From Planctomycetota bacterium (lineage in GTDB: Bacteria; Planctomycetota; Phycisphaerae; Phycisphaerales; Zrk34): a stretch of DNA of 64,000 nucleotides. Position 1 is the stretch's first letter; every line of letters starts with the position of its first letter. Below the pieces are notes generated by a model. It had not been told where the DNA came from. It saw nothing but the letters and a program-made list of their open reading frames with translations, and did no database searches. The stretch lies in assembly GCA_016125255.1 (NCBI GenBank), contig WGMD01000011.1, positions 1-64,000 of the forward strand, written 5' to 3'. This document shows, piece after piece, positions 23,812 to 31,670 of the stretch. Made by a program: the position numbers and the translations under genes.

Positions 23812-24924
23812 TTATTCCGCGAAGCGCACCGCATGCACCGGCGGCAGATGATTCGACACGCATTGCCAGCTTTCGCCGGCGTTGTCGCTGAGGTAGAGCG
23901 AGCCGGTCGTCGTGCCCATCGCCAGCGTGCGGCCGTCGGGGGCGACTTCCAGGCAATGACGATACGCGATGTCATACGCATGCTGCTGCGGCAGGCCGGT
24001 CGTGAGAATGTCGAACGTGCGCCCGCCGTCGCGCGTGCGGCTCACGACGAGTTTGCCATCGACCGGGATGCGCTTCTCATCCTTGATCGCGGGGACGAAC
24101 CATGCGGTGTCCGGATCCTGCGGATGCACCGCCACGGCGAACCCGAACGCGGCCGGCTTGGCGTTGAATGTGACTTCCTGCCATGAAGCGCTGTTGTCGG
24201 TCGAACGGAAGATGCCGTTGTGATGCTGGACCCAGAAGTGATCGGGTTTCGCCGCACACTGCACGAGGCGATGCGCATCCTGCGTGTTGGGGTCCTGCGC
24301 CTGATCGGGCGGCGTGTATTCGTTGCGCATCCCGTCCGCCCGACAGGCCCATGTGGCCCCGCCGTCTTCGGACACCCACACGCCCCCGCAGCTCACGCCG
24401 AGCGTGATGCGCTTCGGCGTCGCGGCATTGAGACAGATCGAATGAATGCCCGGATAGTCATATCCGCCGCCGAACCATTTTTTGCGTTCGGGTTTGTTCC
24501 ATAGGGAATCGACGAGGGACCATGTTGAGCCGTCGTCGGTACTGGTGAACAGTCCGCCGGGGATGGTGCCGCACCAGAGTTTGCCATCCGGCCCGGCTTC
24601 GAGCGCCCAGATGAGCTGCACGGACCAGGGGATCACGATCCCGCGCATCGGGCACAGCGTGTCCGGTTCGTTTTCCGGTTTGGGCGGGAAGGCCGGGGCG
24701 GCGATCAGCTCCCATGTTCGGCCGCCGTCGGTCGAGCGGTGCATCTTGACGCCGAAGTGTCCGTGGTTGAGCCCGGCGAAGATGGTCTTGTTGCGGGGGA
24801 GAACCATCGAGACGTTGTCGCCGAGGAAGGCGGTCTGCGTGATGGACCATGTGCGGGCGCTTCCGGGGGTGGGGGTGATGGTGAAGAGGCCTTTGCGCGT
24901 GGCGACATGGAGGGAGTGACTCAT
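23812..24924 (-). CDS. BNR/Asp-box beta-propeller protein of the ThiS-linked family
   Basis: The 370 residues contain Asp-box turns of the S-x-D-x-G-x-T-W type: HRSTDGGRTWELI, FTSTDDGSTWSLV, WVSEDGGATWAC, FRSTDNSASWQEV, SRTRDGGRTFDIL and YLSDNAGESWQCV. That indicates a six- or seven-bladed sialidase-like propeller. There is no signal peptide, and the catalytic Arg triad of true sialidases cannot be confirmed. It starts three bases after the stop of a ThiS/MoaD-like gene, a pairing seen in many bacteria. The substrate is unknown; it may act in the cytoplasm with the small carrier protein. Confidence 0.7.
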   Translation of the reverse strand: MSHSLHVATRKGLFTITPTPGSARTWSITQTAFLGDNVSMVLPRNKTIFAGLNHGHFGVKMHRSTDGGRTWELIAAPAFPPKPENEPDTLCPMRGIVIPWSVQLIWALEAGPDGKLWCGTIPGGLFTSTDDGSTWSLVDSLWNKPERKKWFGGGYDYPGIHSICLNAATPKRITLGVSCGGVWVSEDGGATWACRADGMRNEYTPPDQAQDPNTQDAHRLVQCAAKPDHFWVQHHNGIFRSTDNSASWQEVTFNAKPAAFGFAVAVHPQDPDTAWFVPAIKDEKRIPVDGKLVVSRTRDGGRTFDILTTGLPQQHAYDIAYRHCLEVAPDGRTLAMGTTTGSLYLSDNAGESWQCVSNHLPPVHAVRFAE

Positions 24925-24927
24925 GGT

Positions 24928-25206
24928 TCAACCGCCTGAAAGGGATTGGAGGATGTCGATTTCGTCATCATCGCCGCACGGGTCGCACTGGGTCAATCGG
25001 TCGCTGATGCGCTGGCCGTTGAGGAAGATGGCCATGTGCTGCCGGACCGCGCCCTGATCATCGAGGATGTAGGTGCGGAGCGTGGGGTGCTGTTGAAAAA
25101 GCGATTCGAGCGCCGCGGCGACGGTCTGGCCGGGGGCGCGGCACTCCGGGGGCGCCCCGTGCCGACGGAGATTGGCTGTCAAGCGCACCAGCGGCATGTC
25201 GGCCAT
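24928..25206 (-). CDS. ThiS/MoaD-family ubiquitin-like sulfur carrier
   Basis: From ATG 25206 the protein has about 92 residues and ends in SLSGG, the C-terminal diglycine that is adenylated and thiocarboxylated in ThiS/MoaD carriers. LVRLTANLRRHG at the start and AIFLNGQRISDRL...GDDDEIDILQSLSGG match the beta-grasp fold. Neither moa nor thi genes are present, so it is not clearly a molybdopterin or thiamin carrier. It is coupled to the BNR propeller downstream. Alternative starts are 25233 and 25197. Confidence 0.75.
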   Translation of the reverse strand: MADMPLVRLTANLRRHGAPPECRAPGQTVAAALESLFQQHPTLRTYILDDQGAVRQHMAIFLNGQRISDRLTQCDPCGDDDEIDILQSLSGG

Positions 25207-25308
25207 CGTATCCGCGGCCGCAAACTCATGCAATGGCGATTATTACGTCAATCGACGCGGGAGTGCCTCCGGGGTGGCACTGGGCGAAAATGATCAATTG
25301 GCGGCGAG

Positions 25309-25408
25309 TTTTGGATTTGAATCGCGCAATAATTGCCATATTGCTGGCGTTTTGTGGATAATCACGTGGCGGAATATGATTGACTTTGATCGTTTTGGAT
25401 GGTAATCT
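25309..25408 (+). promoter_or_regulatory. Microcompartment operon promoter with operator candidates
   Basis: TTGACT (25380-25385), a 17-bp spacer and TAATCT (25403-25408) form a strong promoter 36 bp before pduL. Upstream is an inverted repeat GCAATA-attgcca-TATTGC (25326-25344). The word TTTTGGAT occurs at 25309-25316 and 25393-25400 (in the spacer), with a variant TTTTGTGGAT at 25350-25359. These are plausible sites for the DeoR regulator encoded at the operon's far end. The binding assignment is inference. Confidence 0.6.
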
Positions 25409-25443
25409 ACCTCCGACTCCTTCACTCAGGCCCGAGGTACGCG

Positions 25444-26136
25444 ATGATTGCAGGGACACAGAACATGACCCGCTCGCAGGTCGAGCAGTTGGTGCGGCAG
25501 GTTTTGCGGGGGCAGCTTCAACAGGCCCAGACCACGTTCAAGCCGACCAATCACAACGGCGGGCCCAATCCGCTCGTCGTCAACGTCTCCGCCCGCCACG
25601 CCCACGTCACGCAGGCGGATCTCGAAGTGCTCTTCGGTCCGGGCGCGAAGCTGACGAAGCTCAAGGACCTCTACCAGGAAGGCGAGTTCGCGTCGGAACA
25701 GGTGGTCAACGTCATCGGGCCACGCAATCGGATGATTCCGGGCGTGCGCATCCTCGGCCCGACGCGCAACTACACGCAGCTCGAGCTTTCGTACACCGAT
25801 GGCATCTTCATGGGCATCGACCTGCCCCTGCGCATCAGCGGCAACCACGAAGGCACGCCCGGGTGCATTCTCGTCGGCCCCGCCGGCGCGGTCACGCTCA
25901 AGCAGGGCGTCATCCGCGCCGAGCGCCATGTGCACATGAGTCCCGCTGACCTCGCCCACTTCTCCGTCAAGGACGGCGACTACATGAAGCTGAAGATCGA
26001 CGGGCCCTGCGGCCTGCTCTTTGACCGGGTCAAAGTCCGCGAGCATCCCAAGGTCCGTCTCGAAGTGCACATCGACACCGATGAGGGCAACGCCTGCGAT
26101 CTGTCGACCGCGACGCGCATGGAACTGATCAAGTAA
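25444..26136 (+). CDS. pduL: PduL-type phosphotransacylase of the microcompartment
   Basis: The ~230-residue protein carries the tandem PduL beta-barrel halves with metal-binding histidines, VVNVSARHAHV and GVIRAERHVHMSPADL. The N-terminal helix MTRSQVEQLVRQVLRGQL is an encapsulation peptide that directs it into the shell. PduL converts acyl-CoA plus phosphate to acyl-phosphate and free CoA; here lactyl-CoA is the likely substrate. It is first in the operon, directly behind the promoter. ATG 25444 has GAGG upstream; ATG 25465 (MTRSQ) with AGGGA is an equal alternative. Confidence 0.9.
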   Translation: MIAGTQNMTRSQVEQLVRQVLRGQLQQAQTTFKPTNHNGGPNPLVVNVSARHAHVTQADLEVLFGPGAKLTKLKDLYQEGEFASEQVVNVIGPRNRMIPGVRILGPTRNYTQLELSYTDGIFMGIDLPLRISGNHEGTPGCILVGPAGAVTLKQGVIRAERHVHMSPADLAHFSVKDGDYMKLKIDGPCGLLFDRVKVREHPKVRLEVHIDTDEGNACDLSTATRMELIK

Positions 26137-26152
26137 ACGAACACGCATGAAG

Positions 26153-26176
26153 CCCACGCTTTGAAAGCGTGGGTTT
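26153..26176 (+). terminator. Hairpin between pduL and the first shell gene
   Basis: CCCACGCTT (26153-26161) pairs with AAGCGTGGG (26165-26173) around a 3-nt loop, then TTT. A partial terminator or an mRNA-processing hairpin at this place could raise shell-protein synthesis relative to the enzyme, or protect the shell transcript's 5' end. The U tract is short, so readthrough is expected. Confidence 0.5.
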
Positions 26177-26215
26177 CGATTGGATCGAACCACACTCTTT
26201 TTCTGGAGCCAAGCA

Positions 26216-26506
26216 ATGGCGAGTCAAGCGCTGGGAATGGTCGAGACCAAGGGTCTCGTGGCGCTGCTGGAGGCATCGGATGCGATGCTCAAGGCGGCGA
26301 ATGTGCAGATGATCGGCTGGGACAAGGTCGGCAGCGGTTTCGTCACCGGTTTCGTCACCGGCGACGTCGCGGCCGTCAAAGCGGCCGTTGACGCCGGCGC
26401 CGACGCGGCCGGCCGCATCGGACAAGTTGTCAGCGTGCATGTCATCCCCCGCCCGCACGATGAACTGACGCAGCTCATGCCCAAGACCAAGAAGGCATCG
26501 AAGTAA
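26216..26506 (+). CDS. BMC-H hexameric shell protein 1
   Basis: The 96-residue single BMC domain (PduA/CcmK type) starts [26 protein letters not shown], followed by [34 protein letters not shown]. The pore loop is KVGSG, the common PduA-like form. Hexamers tile the shell facets. GGAG lies seven bases before ATG 26216. The tail [11 protein letters not shown] is longer and more basic than usual. It follows the hairpin at 26153-26173. Confidence 0.95.
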   Translation: MASQALGMVETKGLVALLEASDAMLKAANVQMIGWDKVGSGFVTGFVTGDVAAVKAAVDAGADAAGRIGQVVSVHVIPRPHDELTQLMPKTKKASK

Positions 26507-26542
26507 AACCCCAACCAGAAACCAGAAACCAGGAACTCCCCC

Positions 26543-26803
26543 ATGAACGCTCTCGGCATGATTGAAACGCGCGGGCAGACGCCGCTGGTGGAAGCCACCG
26601 ACGCCATGCTCAAGGCCGCCAACGTCCAACTCGTCCGCCAGATCGCCATCGGCGGCGCCTACCTGACCGTCATCGTGCAGGGCGACGTCGGCTCGGTGAA
26701 GGCCGCGGTCGCCGCCGGCGCCGAAGCCGCCGCCAAAGTCGGCGAACTCGTCGCCTCGCACGTGATGCCCCGCCCCAGCGAAGGTCTGCTCGATTCGTTC
26801 TGA
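26543..26803 (+). CDS. BMC-H hexameric shell protein 2 with variant pore loop
   Basis: The 86-residue BMC-H protein reads [21 protein letters not shown] at the start and [27 protein letters not shown] further on. Where its two paralogues have KVGSG at the pore, this one has AIGGA, losing the lysine and the serine. The pore of its hexamer would therefore differ in charge and size. The spacer before it contains a run of ACCAGAAACCAG words. Confidence 0.95.
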   Translation: MNALGMIETRGQTPLVEATDAMLKAANVQLVRQIAIGGAYLTVIVQGDVGSVKAAVAAGAEAAAKVGELVASHVMPRPSEGLLDSF

Positions 26804-26808
26804 AAAAG

Positions 26809-26876
26809 GTGTCAGCGGTCAGGTGTCAGCCGTCAGCTTCCCGCTGATCGCTGAAAGCTGATGGCTGTAAGCTTCC
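26809..26876. repeat. Intergenic palindromic word element GTCAGCSGTCAG/AGCTGATGGCTG
   Basis: The 68-bp spacer between shell protein 2 and the kinase is built from repeated GTCAGC and GCTGA words in opposing orientation: gtgtcagcggtcag on the left, gctgaaagctgatggctg on the right. The same kind of element lies at 28374-28440 and 57069-57143. It would form an imperfect hairpin in the operon mRNA. Confidence 0.65.
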
Positions 26877-26877
26877 G

Positions 26878-28071
26878 ATGATCACCCTCGTCGCCAACCT
26901 CGGCTCCACCAGCTTCAAGTACAAGCTCTTCGATATGTCATCGAACGAGCGCGTGCTTGCCATCGGCGCGGCCGATCGGATCGGACAGGCGTCCAGCGCC
27001 TGGTCGATCGAAGCGGGCGGCGACAGGCAATCGGGCGAAGCGGCGCTATCCGATCATGGCGCGGCGATCGAACTGCACCTGGCGAAACTCGCCGATGCCG
27101 GCGTCATCGCTTCGATCGACGCTGTTGAGGCGATCGGGTTCAAGGCCGTGCACGGCGGGCCGATCAGCGGGGCGGTCGTCGTCGATGATCATGTGCTCGC
27201 CACCATGCAGCAGTTCGCCGACGTCGCGCCCGCTCACAACCCGCCGTACATCGCAGCCATGAAAGCGTTCGCCGTCAAACTTCCGGGCGTCCCGCAGGTC
27301 GCGGCGTTCGAGACGGCGTTTCATCAGACGAACGCGCCCGCTCGCACCACGTACGCCGTCCCCTACGAATGGACGAGCAAGCTGGGCGTGCGGCGGTACG
27401 GATTTCACGGCGCGTCGCATCGCTACATCGCCACGCGCATGAGCGAACTGGCGCCGGCCGTCAAGACGCTCATCAACTGCCACCTCGGCGGGTCGTCGAG
27501 CATCTGCGCGGTGCGCGAGGGCAAGAGCATGGCGACGAGCATGGGCCTCACGCCGCAGACGGGGTTGCCGCAGTCGGGGCGCGTCGGCGACATCGACATC
27601 TTCGCGCTGCTCAAGCTCAAGTCCGCCGGCCTGGATGCGGATCAGGTGCTCAATGCCCTCGGCAAACAGGGCGGCCTGCTGGGCATCAGCGGCGTCAGCG
27701 CCGACCTGCGCGACATCAAGGCCGCGGCGGCCAAGGGCAACACGCAGGCGCAGCTCGCCATTGACGTGTTCGTGCAGTCCATCCGTGACTACCTCGGCGC
27801 CTACATGGTGCTGCTCGGCGGCGCCGACGCGATCACCTTCACCGGCGGCATCGGCCAGCACAACCCCGACCTCCGCGCCGCCGTGTGCGCGAATCTCGAA
27901 TGGACCGGCGTGAAGCTGGACGCAAAGAAAAACGAAGCGGCGAAGGGCAGCGAGGAATCGCGCCTCGACGCCGCCGGCAGCCGCGTGCAGATCTGGGCGC
28001 TGCCGACCAATGAAGAACTCATCGTGGCGCGCCAGACCGTCGACACGCTGGCGCATGCAACCAGAAACTAG
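26878..28071 (+). CDS. ackA: Acetate/propionate kinase family enzyme of the microcompartment
   Basis: The 397-residue acetokinase transfers phosphate from acyl-phosphate to ADP. Landmarks are NLGSTSFKYKLFDM at the start (a variant of NSGSSS), VHGGPISGAVVV near residue 100, RRYGFHGASHRYIA near 175, INCHLGGSSSICAVREGKSMATSMGLTPQTGLPQS near 205-230 and FTGGIGQHNPDLR near 320. All fit AckA. In this operon it would convert lactyl-phosphate, made by PduL, to lactate plus ATP. The start lies directly behind the palindromic spacer, without a clear Shine-Dalgarno. The true acyl substrate cannot be told from sequence. Confidence 0.9.
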   Translation: MITLVANLGSTSFKYKLFDMSSNERVLAIGAADRIGQASSAWSIEAGGDRQSGEAALSDHGAAIELHLAKLADAGVIASIDAVEAIGFKAVHGGPISGAVVVDDHVLATMQQFADVAPAHNPPYIAAMKAFAVKLPGVPQVAAFETAFHQTNAPARTTYAVPYEWTSKLGVRRYGFHGASHRYIATRMSELAPAVKTLINCHLGGSSSICAVREGKSMATSMGLTPQTGLPQSGRVGDIDIFALLKLKSAGLDADQVLNALGKQGGLLGISGVSADLRDIKAAAAKGNTQAQLAIDVFVQSIRDYLGAYMVLLGGADAITFTGGIGQHNPDLRAAVCANLEWTGVKLDAKKNEAAKGSEESRLDAAGSRVQIWALPTNEELIVARQTVDTLAHATRN

Positions 28072-28101
28072 AAACCAGAAACTCTTTTTCGGAGCCACAC
28101 C

Positions 28102-28365
28102 ATGGCACAGGAAGCATTGGGCATGATCGAAACGAAGGGTCTTGTCGCCGGGATCGAAGCGGCGGATGCGGCCCTCAAAGCGGCGAACGTCAAGTACGCC
28201 GGCTCGGCGAAAGTCGGCAGCGGGATGTTCGCGGTGAGCTTCACCGGCGACGTCGCCGCCGTGAAGGCCGCCATCGACGCCGCCGCCGAAGCCGCCGGCC
28301 GCATCGGCGAAGTCGTCAGCGTCAACGTCATCGCCCGTCCGCACGAAGACGTCGCCAAGCTCTGA
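28102..28365 (+). CDS. BMC-H hexameric shell protein 3
   Basis: The 87-residue BMC-H protein has [26 protein letters not shown] and the pore [34 protein letters not shown]. It is very like shell protein 1 (26216-26506) and clearly arose by duplication; the loop keeps KVGSG. It ends at [13 protein letters not shown]. The spacer upstream repeats ACCAGAAAC words as before shell protein 2. Confidence 0.95.
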   Translation: MAQEALGMIETKGLVAGIEAADAALKAANVKYAGSAKVGSGMFAVSFTGDVAAVKAAIDAAAEAAGRIGEVVSVNVIARPHEDVAKL

Positions 28366-28373
28366 GAACGGAA

Positions 28374-28440
28374 GGTGTCAGCGATCGGCTTTCAGCGGTC
28401 AGCTCTTTCATGCTGACGCCTGACGGCTGAAACCTGACAA
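28374..28440. repeat. Intergenic palindromic word element, second copy
   Basis: The 67-bp spacer ggtgtcagcgatcggctttcag...ctgacgcctgacggctg is built from the same GTCAGC/GCTGA words as 26809-26876 and lies between two microcompartment genes. It pairs imperfectly with itself. Confidence 0.65.
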
Positions 28441-28460
28441 CTTCGGCCGGAGGCCGACCC

Positions 28461-28778
28461 ATGTTCCTCGCGAAAGTTCAAGGACAGATCGTCGCATCGC
28501 AGAAAGACGCGGCGCTCAATGGCATGCGGCTCGTCATCGTCGAACCGCTCAAGGTCGACTACCCCGCCGAGGGGGGCGGCTCGTTCAGTGCGACCGGCCG
28601 CGCGATCGTCGCCATCGACCGCATCGGCGCCGGCGAGGGACAGCTTGTGATGATCGTGCAGGGCTCCAGCGCCCGCATGGCCGACGGTTGCAACAAGATG
28701 CCCGTCGACGCCGTCGTCGTCGGCCTCGTCAACGAAGCGATGGTCAAAGGCAAAAAGATCGACCTGAGCAATATGTAA
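28461..28778 (+). CDS. BMC-P pentameric shell protein 1
   Basis: The 105-residue EutN/CcmL-family vertex protein begins MFLAKVQGQIVASQKDAALNG. It continues with LVIVEPLKVD, AIVAIDRIGAGEGQLVMIVQGSSARM and VDAVVVGLVNEAM, the conserved strands and the DxIGAGxG turn of the family. Pentamers close the twelve vertices of the shell. A GGCCGGAGG ribosome site precedes the ATG. It is the longest of the three BMC-P proteins here. Confidence 0.95.
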   Translation: MFLAKVQGQIVASQKDAALNGMRLVIVEPLKVDYPAEGGGSFSATGRAIVAIDRIGAGEGQLVMIVQGSSARMADGCNKMPVDAVVVGLVNEAMVKGKKIDLSNM

Positions 28779-28799
28779 ACACGCGGCTCGATCGGCCGC

Positions 28800-30224
28800 A
28801 TGGGAATCAGCGACATGGACCAGGCGACACTCGTCGAAGCAGTAGTCAAGCAAGTGATGGCCCAGCTCGGCAAATCCGGCGCGGCCTCATCGCCCAAAAC
28901 CGCCGCCGGCGCATTCGGCATCTACAGCGATGTGAACGCCGCCGTCGAAGCGGCGACGCGCTCGCATCGCCAGCTCGTCGCCGCCGATCTTCAGACGCGG
29001 CGCGACATCTGCACGATGCTCCGCGAGATTCCCAAGAAGAACGCCGCCGAGTGGGGCCGCATCGAGCTGGAGGAAACGAAAGTCGGCCGGCTCGATCACA
29101 AGATCGCCAAGCTCGAACTGCTCGTGAAAATCCCCGGCGTCGAGTATCTGCAAACGATCGCGCACAGCGGCGATCAGGGCGTCAGTCTCGATGAATTCGC
29201 CCCGTGGGGCGTCATCGGCTGCGTCACGCCCGTGACCCATTCGATCCCGACGCTGACCGCCAACGCCATCAACATGATCGCCGCCGGAAATTCGATGGTC
29301 GTCAACGCCCATCCATCGGGCTACAAGTGCGCCGCCATGGCCGTGCAGACCTACAACCGCGCGATCGCCGACCGCTTCGGCATCAGCGATCTGATCTGCG
29401 TGATCGATCCGCCGACGCTCCGCAGCGCCGAAGAAATCTTCCAGCACCCGGACATTCCGATGCTCGTCGTGACGGGCGGACCGGCGGTGGCGCGGGCGGC
29501 GATGAAACAGGCCAAGCGCGCGATCGTCGCTGGGCCGGGCAATCCGCCGGTCGTCATCGACGAAACCGCCGACCTGGACAACGCGGCCAAGTCGATCATC
29601 GCCGGCGGCGGGTTCGACAACAATCTGCTGTGCATCGGCGAAAAGGAAGTCTTCGTCGTCAATAGCGTGTTCGACGCCGTGATGGACGCCATGTCGCGCA
29701 ACGGCGCGGTGCGGCTCAACAACGGGCAGGTCGATCGGCTCACCAAGGCGGCGTTCGCATGGAAGGATGATCACTACGCGGTGCAGAAGGAACTCGTCGG
29801 CAAGGGCTGCGCGGAACTCGCCGCTGCGGCGGGGACAAGCTGCGGCAAGAACGTGGACCTGCTCTACGGCGAGACGGACGAGAGCAATCCGTTCGTGCCG
29901 GAGGAGCAGATGATGCCCTTCGTGCCGTTCGTGCGCGTCCGCGATGTCGACGAGGCGATTCGTCTGGCGGTCAAGCACGAGCACGGGTTCGGCCACACCG
30001 CGATCATTCACTCCAACAATCTCGCGAACATCACGAAGATGGGCCGCGCATGCAACACGACGATCTTCGTCGTCAACGGCCCGTGCACCGCCGGCCTGGG
30101 CCTCGGCGGCGAGGGCTACCCCAGCTTCTCCATCGCCACGCCGACCGGCGAAGGCATCACCAATCCGCTGACCTTCACACGCTTCCGTCGCGCCGCGATC
30201 AGCGGGTCGCTGCGTGTGATTTGA
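28800..30224 (+). CDS. CoA-acylating aldehyde dehydrogenase of the microcompartment (PduP/EutE type)
   Basis: The 474-residue protein begins with an amphipathic helix, MDQATLVEAVVKQVMAQLG, typical of encapsulation peptides. The ALDH core has WGVIGCVTPVTHSIPT near residue 140, the NAD-binding VVTGGPAVARAAM near 225 and FDNNLLCIGEKEVFV, with catalytic Cys at about 278 as in PduP/EutE. It oxidises an aldehyde with NAD and CoA to acyl-CoA; in the PV-type locus the aldehyde is likely lactaldehyde. Start 28800 or 28815 (MDQAT) are both possible. The next gene lies 22 bases downstream. Confidence 0.92.
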   Translation: MGISDMDQATLVEAVVKQVMAQLGKSGAASSPKTAAGAFGIYSDVNAAVEAATRSHRQLVAADLQTRRDICTMLREIPKKNAAEWGRIELEETKVGRLDHKIAKLELLVKIPGVEYLQTIAHSGDQGVSLDEFAPWGVIGCVTPVTHSIPTLTANAINMIAAGNSMVVNAHPSGYKCAAMAVQTYNRAIADRFGISDLICVIDPPTLRSAEEIFQHPDIPMLVVTGGPAVARAAMKQAKRAIVAGPGNPPVVIDETADLDNAAKSIIAGGGFDNNLLCIGEKEVFVVNSVFDAVMDAMSRNGAVRLNNGQVDRLTKAAFAWKDDHYAVQKELVGKGCAELAAAAGTSCGKNVDLLYGETDESNPFVPEEQMMPFVPFVRVRDVDEAIRLAVKHEHGFGHTAIIHSNNLANITKMGRACNTTIFVVNGPCTAGLGLGGEGYPSFSIATPTGEGITNPLTFTRFRRAAISGSLRVI

Positions 30225-30246
30225 ACAGCTCGCAACACGGATCATC

Positions 30247-30528
30247 ATGCAGCTTGCTCTCGTCAAAGGCCGCGCGACCAGCACCGTCAAGCACGCTTCG
30301 CTTGACGGCAAGAAGCTGCTCATCGTGCTCCAGCTCGACGCGGCGGGAAAACCCGGCGGCGATCCGCTGCTGGTCATCGATGCGATGGGCGCCGGCGTGG
30401 GCGAAGTCGTCCTCATCAGCTCCGACGGCAAAGGCGTCCGCGAACGCATCAAGGACAACACCACCCCCGTCCGCTGGTTCACCATCGGACTCGTCGACGG
30501 CGGCGAAACACTTGTGAAGAGTCATTGA
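30247..30528 (+). CDS. BMC-P pentameric shell protein 2
   Basis: The 93-residue EutN/CcmL-family protein has LALVKGRATSTVKHASLDGKKLL at the start, then LLVIDAMGAGVGEVVLISSDG and VRWFTIGLVDGGETLV. The DxxGAGxGE turn of the vertex family is intact. It stops two bases before the GTG of the RpiB-like gene, so it is tightly coupled. Three BMC-P genes in one locus suggest vertices of mixed composition. Confidence 0.95.
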   Translation: MQLALVKGRATSTVKHASLDGKKLLIVLQLDAAGKPGGDPLLVIDAMGAGVGEVVLISSDGKGVRERIKDNTTPVRWFTIGLVDGGETLVKSH

Positions 30529-30529
30529 C

Positions 30530-31369
30530 GTGGCCAACGATCCGACAGCGCTGATTGCCAGGATCACCGAGCAGGTGCTCGCCGCGATGCGCGCTGAATC
30601 GGGTACGCTCGCTTCGCCCGCGCCGATCCATCCGCCCGTCGGCACCTGCACCGGCGACTACTCGAAGTTCAAGGACCCGGCCGCGAAGTCGAACGTCGGC
30701 GAGCCGCGACAGGACACCATCGCCCCCGGAAGTTCATCGTCATCGCGCCTGCCGGCGCTGCGCGGTTTCGTGACCGCCAACCGTCTCGCCGCCGCGGCCG
30801 CATCGGGCGCCGTGATCCGTCTCGCGTCATGTGCGAAGCTGACGCCCGCCGCGACGGACTACGCCAAGGAAAAGAAGCTTACGTTCGAGCGTGCGACAGC
30901 CGGTAGTTCGGCCGGGAAATCGACGGGCGGCGTGACCCGCACCTCAGACAAATGGGCATGGTGGATCGACGGCCGCAATGATGGCGTCGATCATGTCGCA
31001 GCGCAGCTTCGTTCATCGCTGACCCCGCTCGCCGCGCGTCGCCAGCCGACCGGTCTGATCGAAGCGATCGCGTCGATGGCGAAGTTCATCACGAGCGGCA
31101 AAGCGGCCGGCGGCGTACTCTTCGTCGAGTCCGCCGCCGCGGCGACGTGCCTGGCCAATCGCTGCCCGGTGCTGCGGGCGGTCGTCGCCATGTCGCCCGC
31201 GGCGGTCGATGATGCGATCGCGCAGGTGGCGGCGAACGTGCTGATCATCGAATACAACTGGCACGGCCCGGCGGCGATGCGGGCGCTCGTCGAGCGTTTC
31301 ATCGCGCAGCCCCGCCCCGACCTCGGCGCGATCGCGCGGCGGATGCAGGAGGCGGCGTCATGCGTCTAG
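30530..31369 (+). CDS. RpiB-like microcompartment protein with encapsulation helix
   Basis: GTG 30530 gives 279 residues. The N-terminus DPTALIARITEQVLAAMRAES is an amphipathic helix like those that target enzymes to the shell. A linker follows, then GFVTANRLAAAAASGAVIRLASCAKLTPAA near residue 85. The last ~100 residues (GGVLFVESAAAATCLANRCPVLRAVVAMSPA...ANVLIIEYNWHG) resemble the LacA/B-RpiB sugar-isomerase fold, though the usual catalytic Cys and Asp cannot be matched with certainty. PV-type loci commonly carry such a protein of unproven activity. It may isomerise a sugar phosphate or be a core scaffold. Confidence 0.6.
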   Translation: MANDPTALIARITEQVLAAMRAESGTLASPAPIHPPVGTCTGDYSKFKDPAAKSNVGEPRQDTIAPGSSSSSRLPALRGFVTANRLAAAAASGAVIRLASCAKLTPAATDYAKEKKLTFERATAGSSAGKSTGGVTRTSDKWAWWIDGRNDGVDHVAAQLRSSLTPLAARRQPTGLIEAIASMAKFITSGKAAGGVLFVESAAAATCLANRCPVLRAVVAMSPAAVDDAIAQVAANVLIIEYNWHGPAAMRALVERFIAQPRPDLGAIARRMQEAASCV

Positions 31370-31656
31370 CTTGGGTCATGGGCAATCTGACGCTCAGTCA
31401 GCGCGATGCGCAGCTTCGTGCCGGCAGCTATCTGATCTGCGAAGCCGTCGACGCCGCGGGGCTTGACGATCTTTCGCACTTCAAGCCGCGCAAAAGTCCG
31501 ATGCCCGAATCGCTCATCGTCTACGACCGCTACGGGGCCGGCGTCGGCTCCCTGATCGCCTTCACCGAAGGCGGCGAAGCGGCCAGTCCGTTCTACCCCG
31601 ACGACGTCCCGTGTGATGCCTACTGCGCGGCGATCATCGACCGCGTCACCGTATAA
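31360..31656 (+). CDS. BMC-P pentameric shell protein 3
   Basis: The 98-residue EutN/CcmL-family protein overlaps the RpiB-like gene by ten bases. It reads LAWVMGNLTLSQRDAQLRAGSYLI, then LIVYDRYGAGVGSLIAFTEGGEA and CAAIIDRVTV, the standard vertex-protein pattern. Compared with the other two it has an insert after strand 2 (LDDLSHFKPRKSPMPE). An aldolase gene begins fourteen bases downstream. Confidence 0.93.
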   Translation: MRLAWVMGNLTLSQRDAQLRAGSYLICEAVDAAGLDDLSHFKPRKSPMPESLIVYDRYGAGVGSLIAFTEGGEAASPFYPDDVPCDAYCAAIIDRVTV

Positions 31657-31670
31657 ACAGGAGCTTTCCC

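Noticed and set aside
23812-24924. True sialidase for the BNR-repeat protein
   Set aside because: Asp boxes are present but the catalytic Arg triad and the Tyr/Glu pair could not be placed, and there is no signal peptide.
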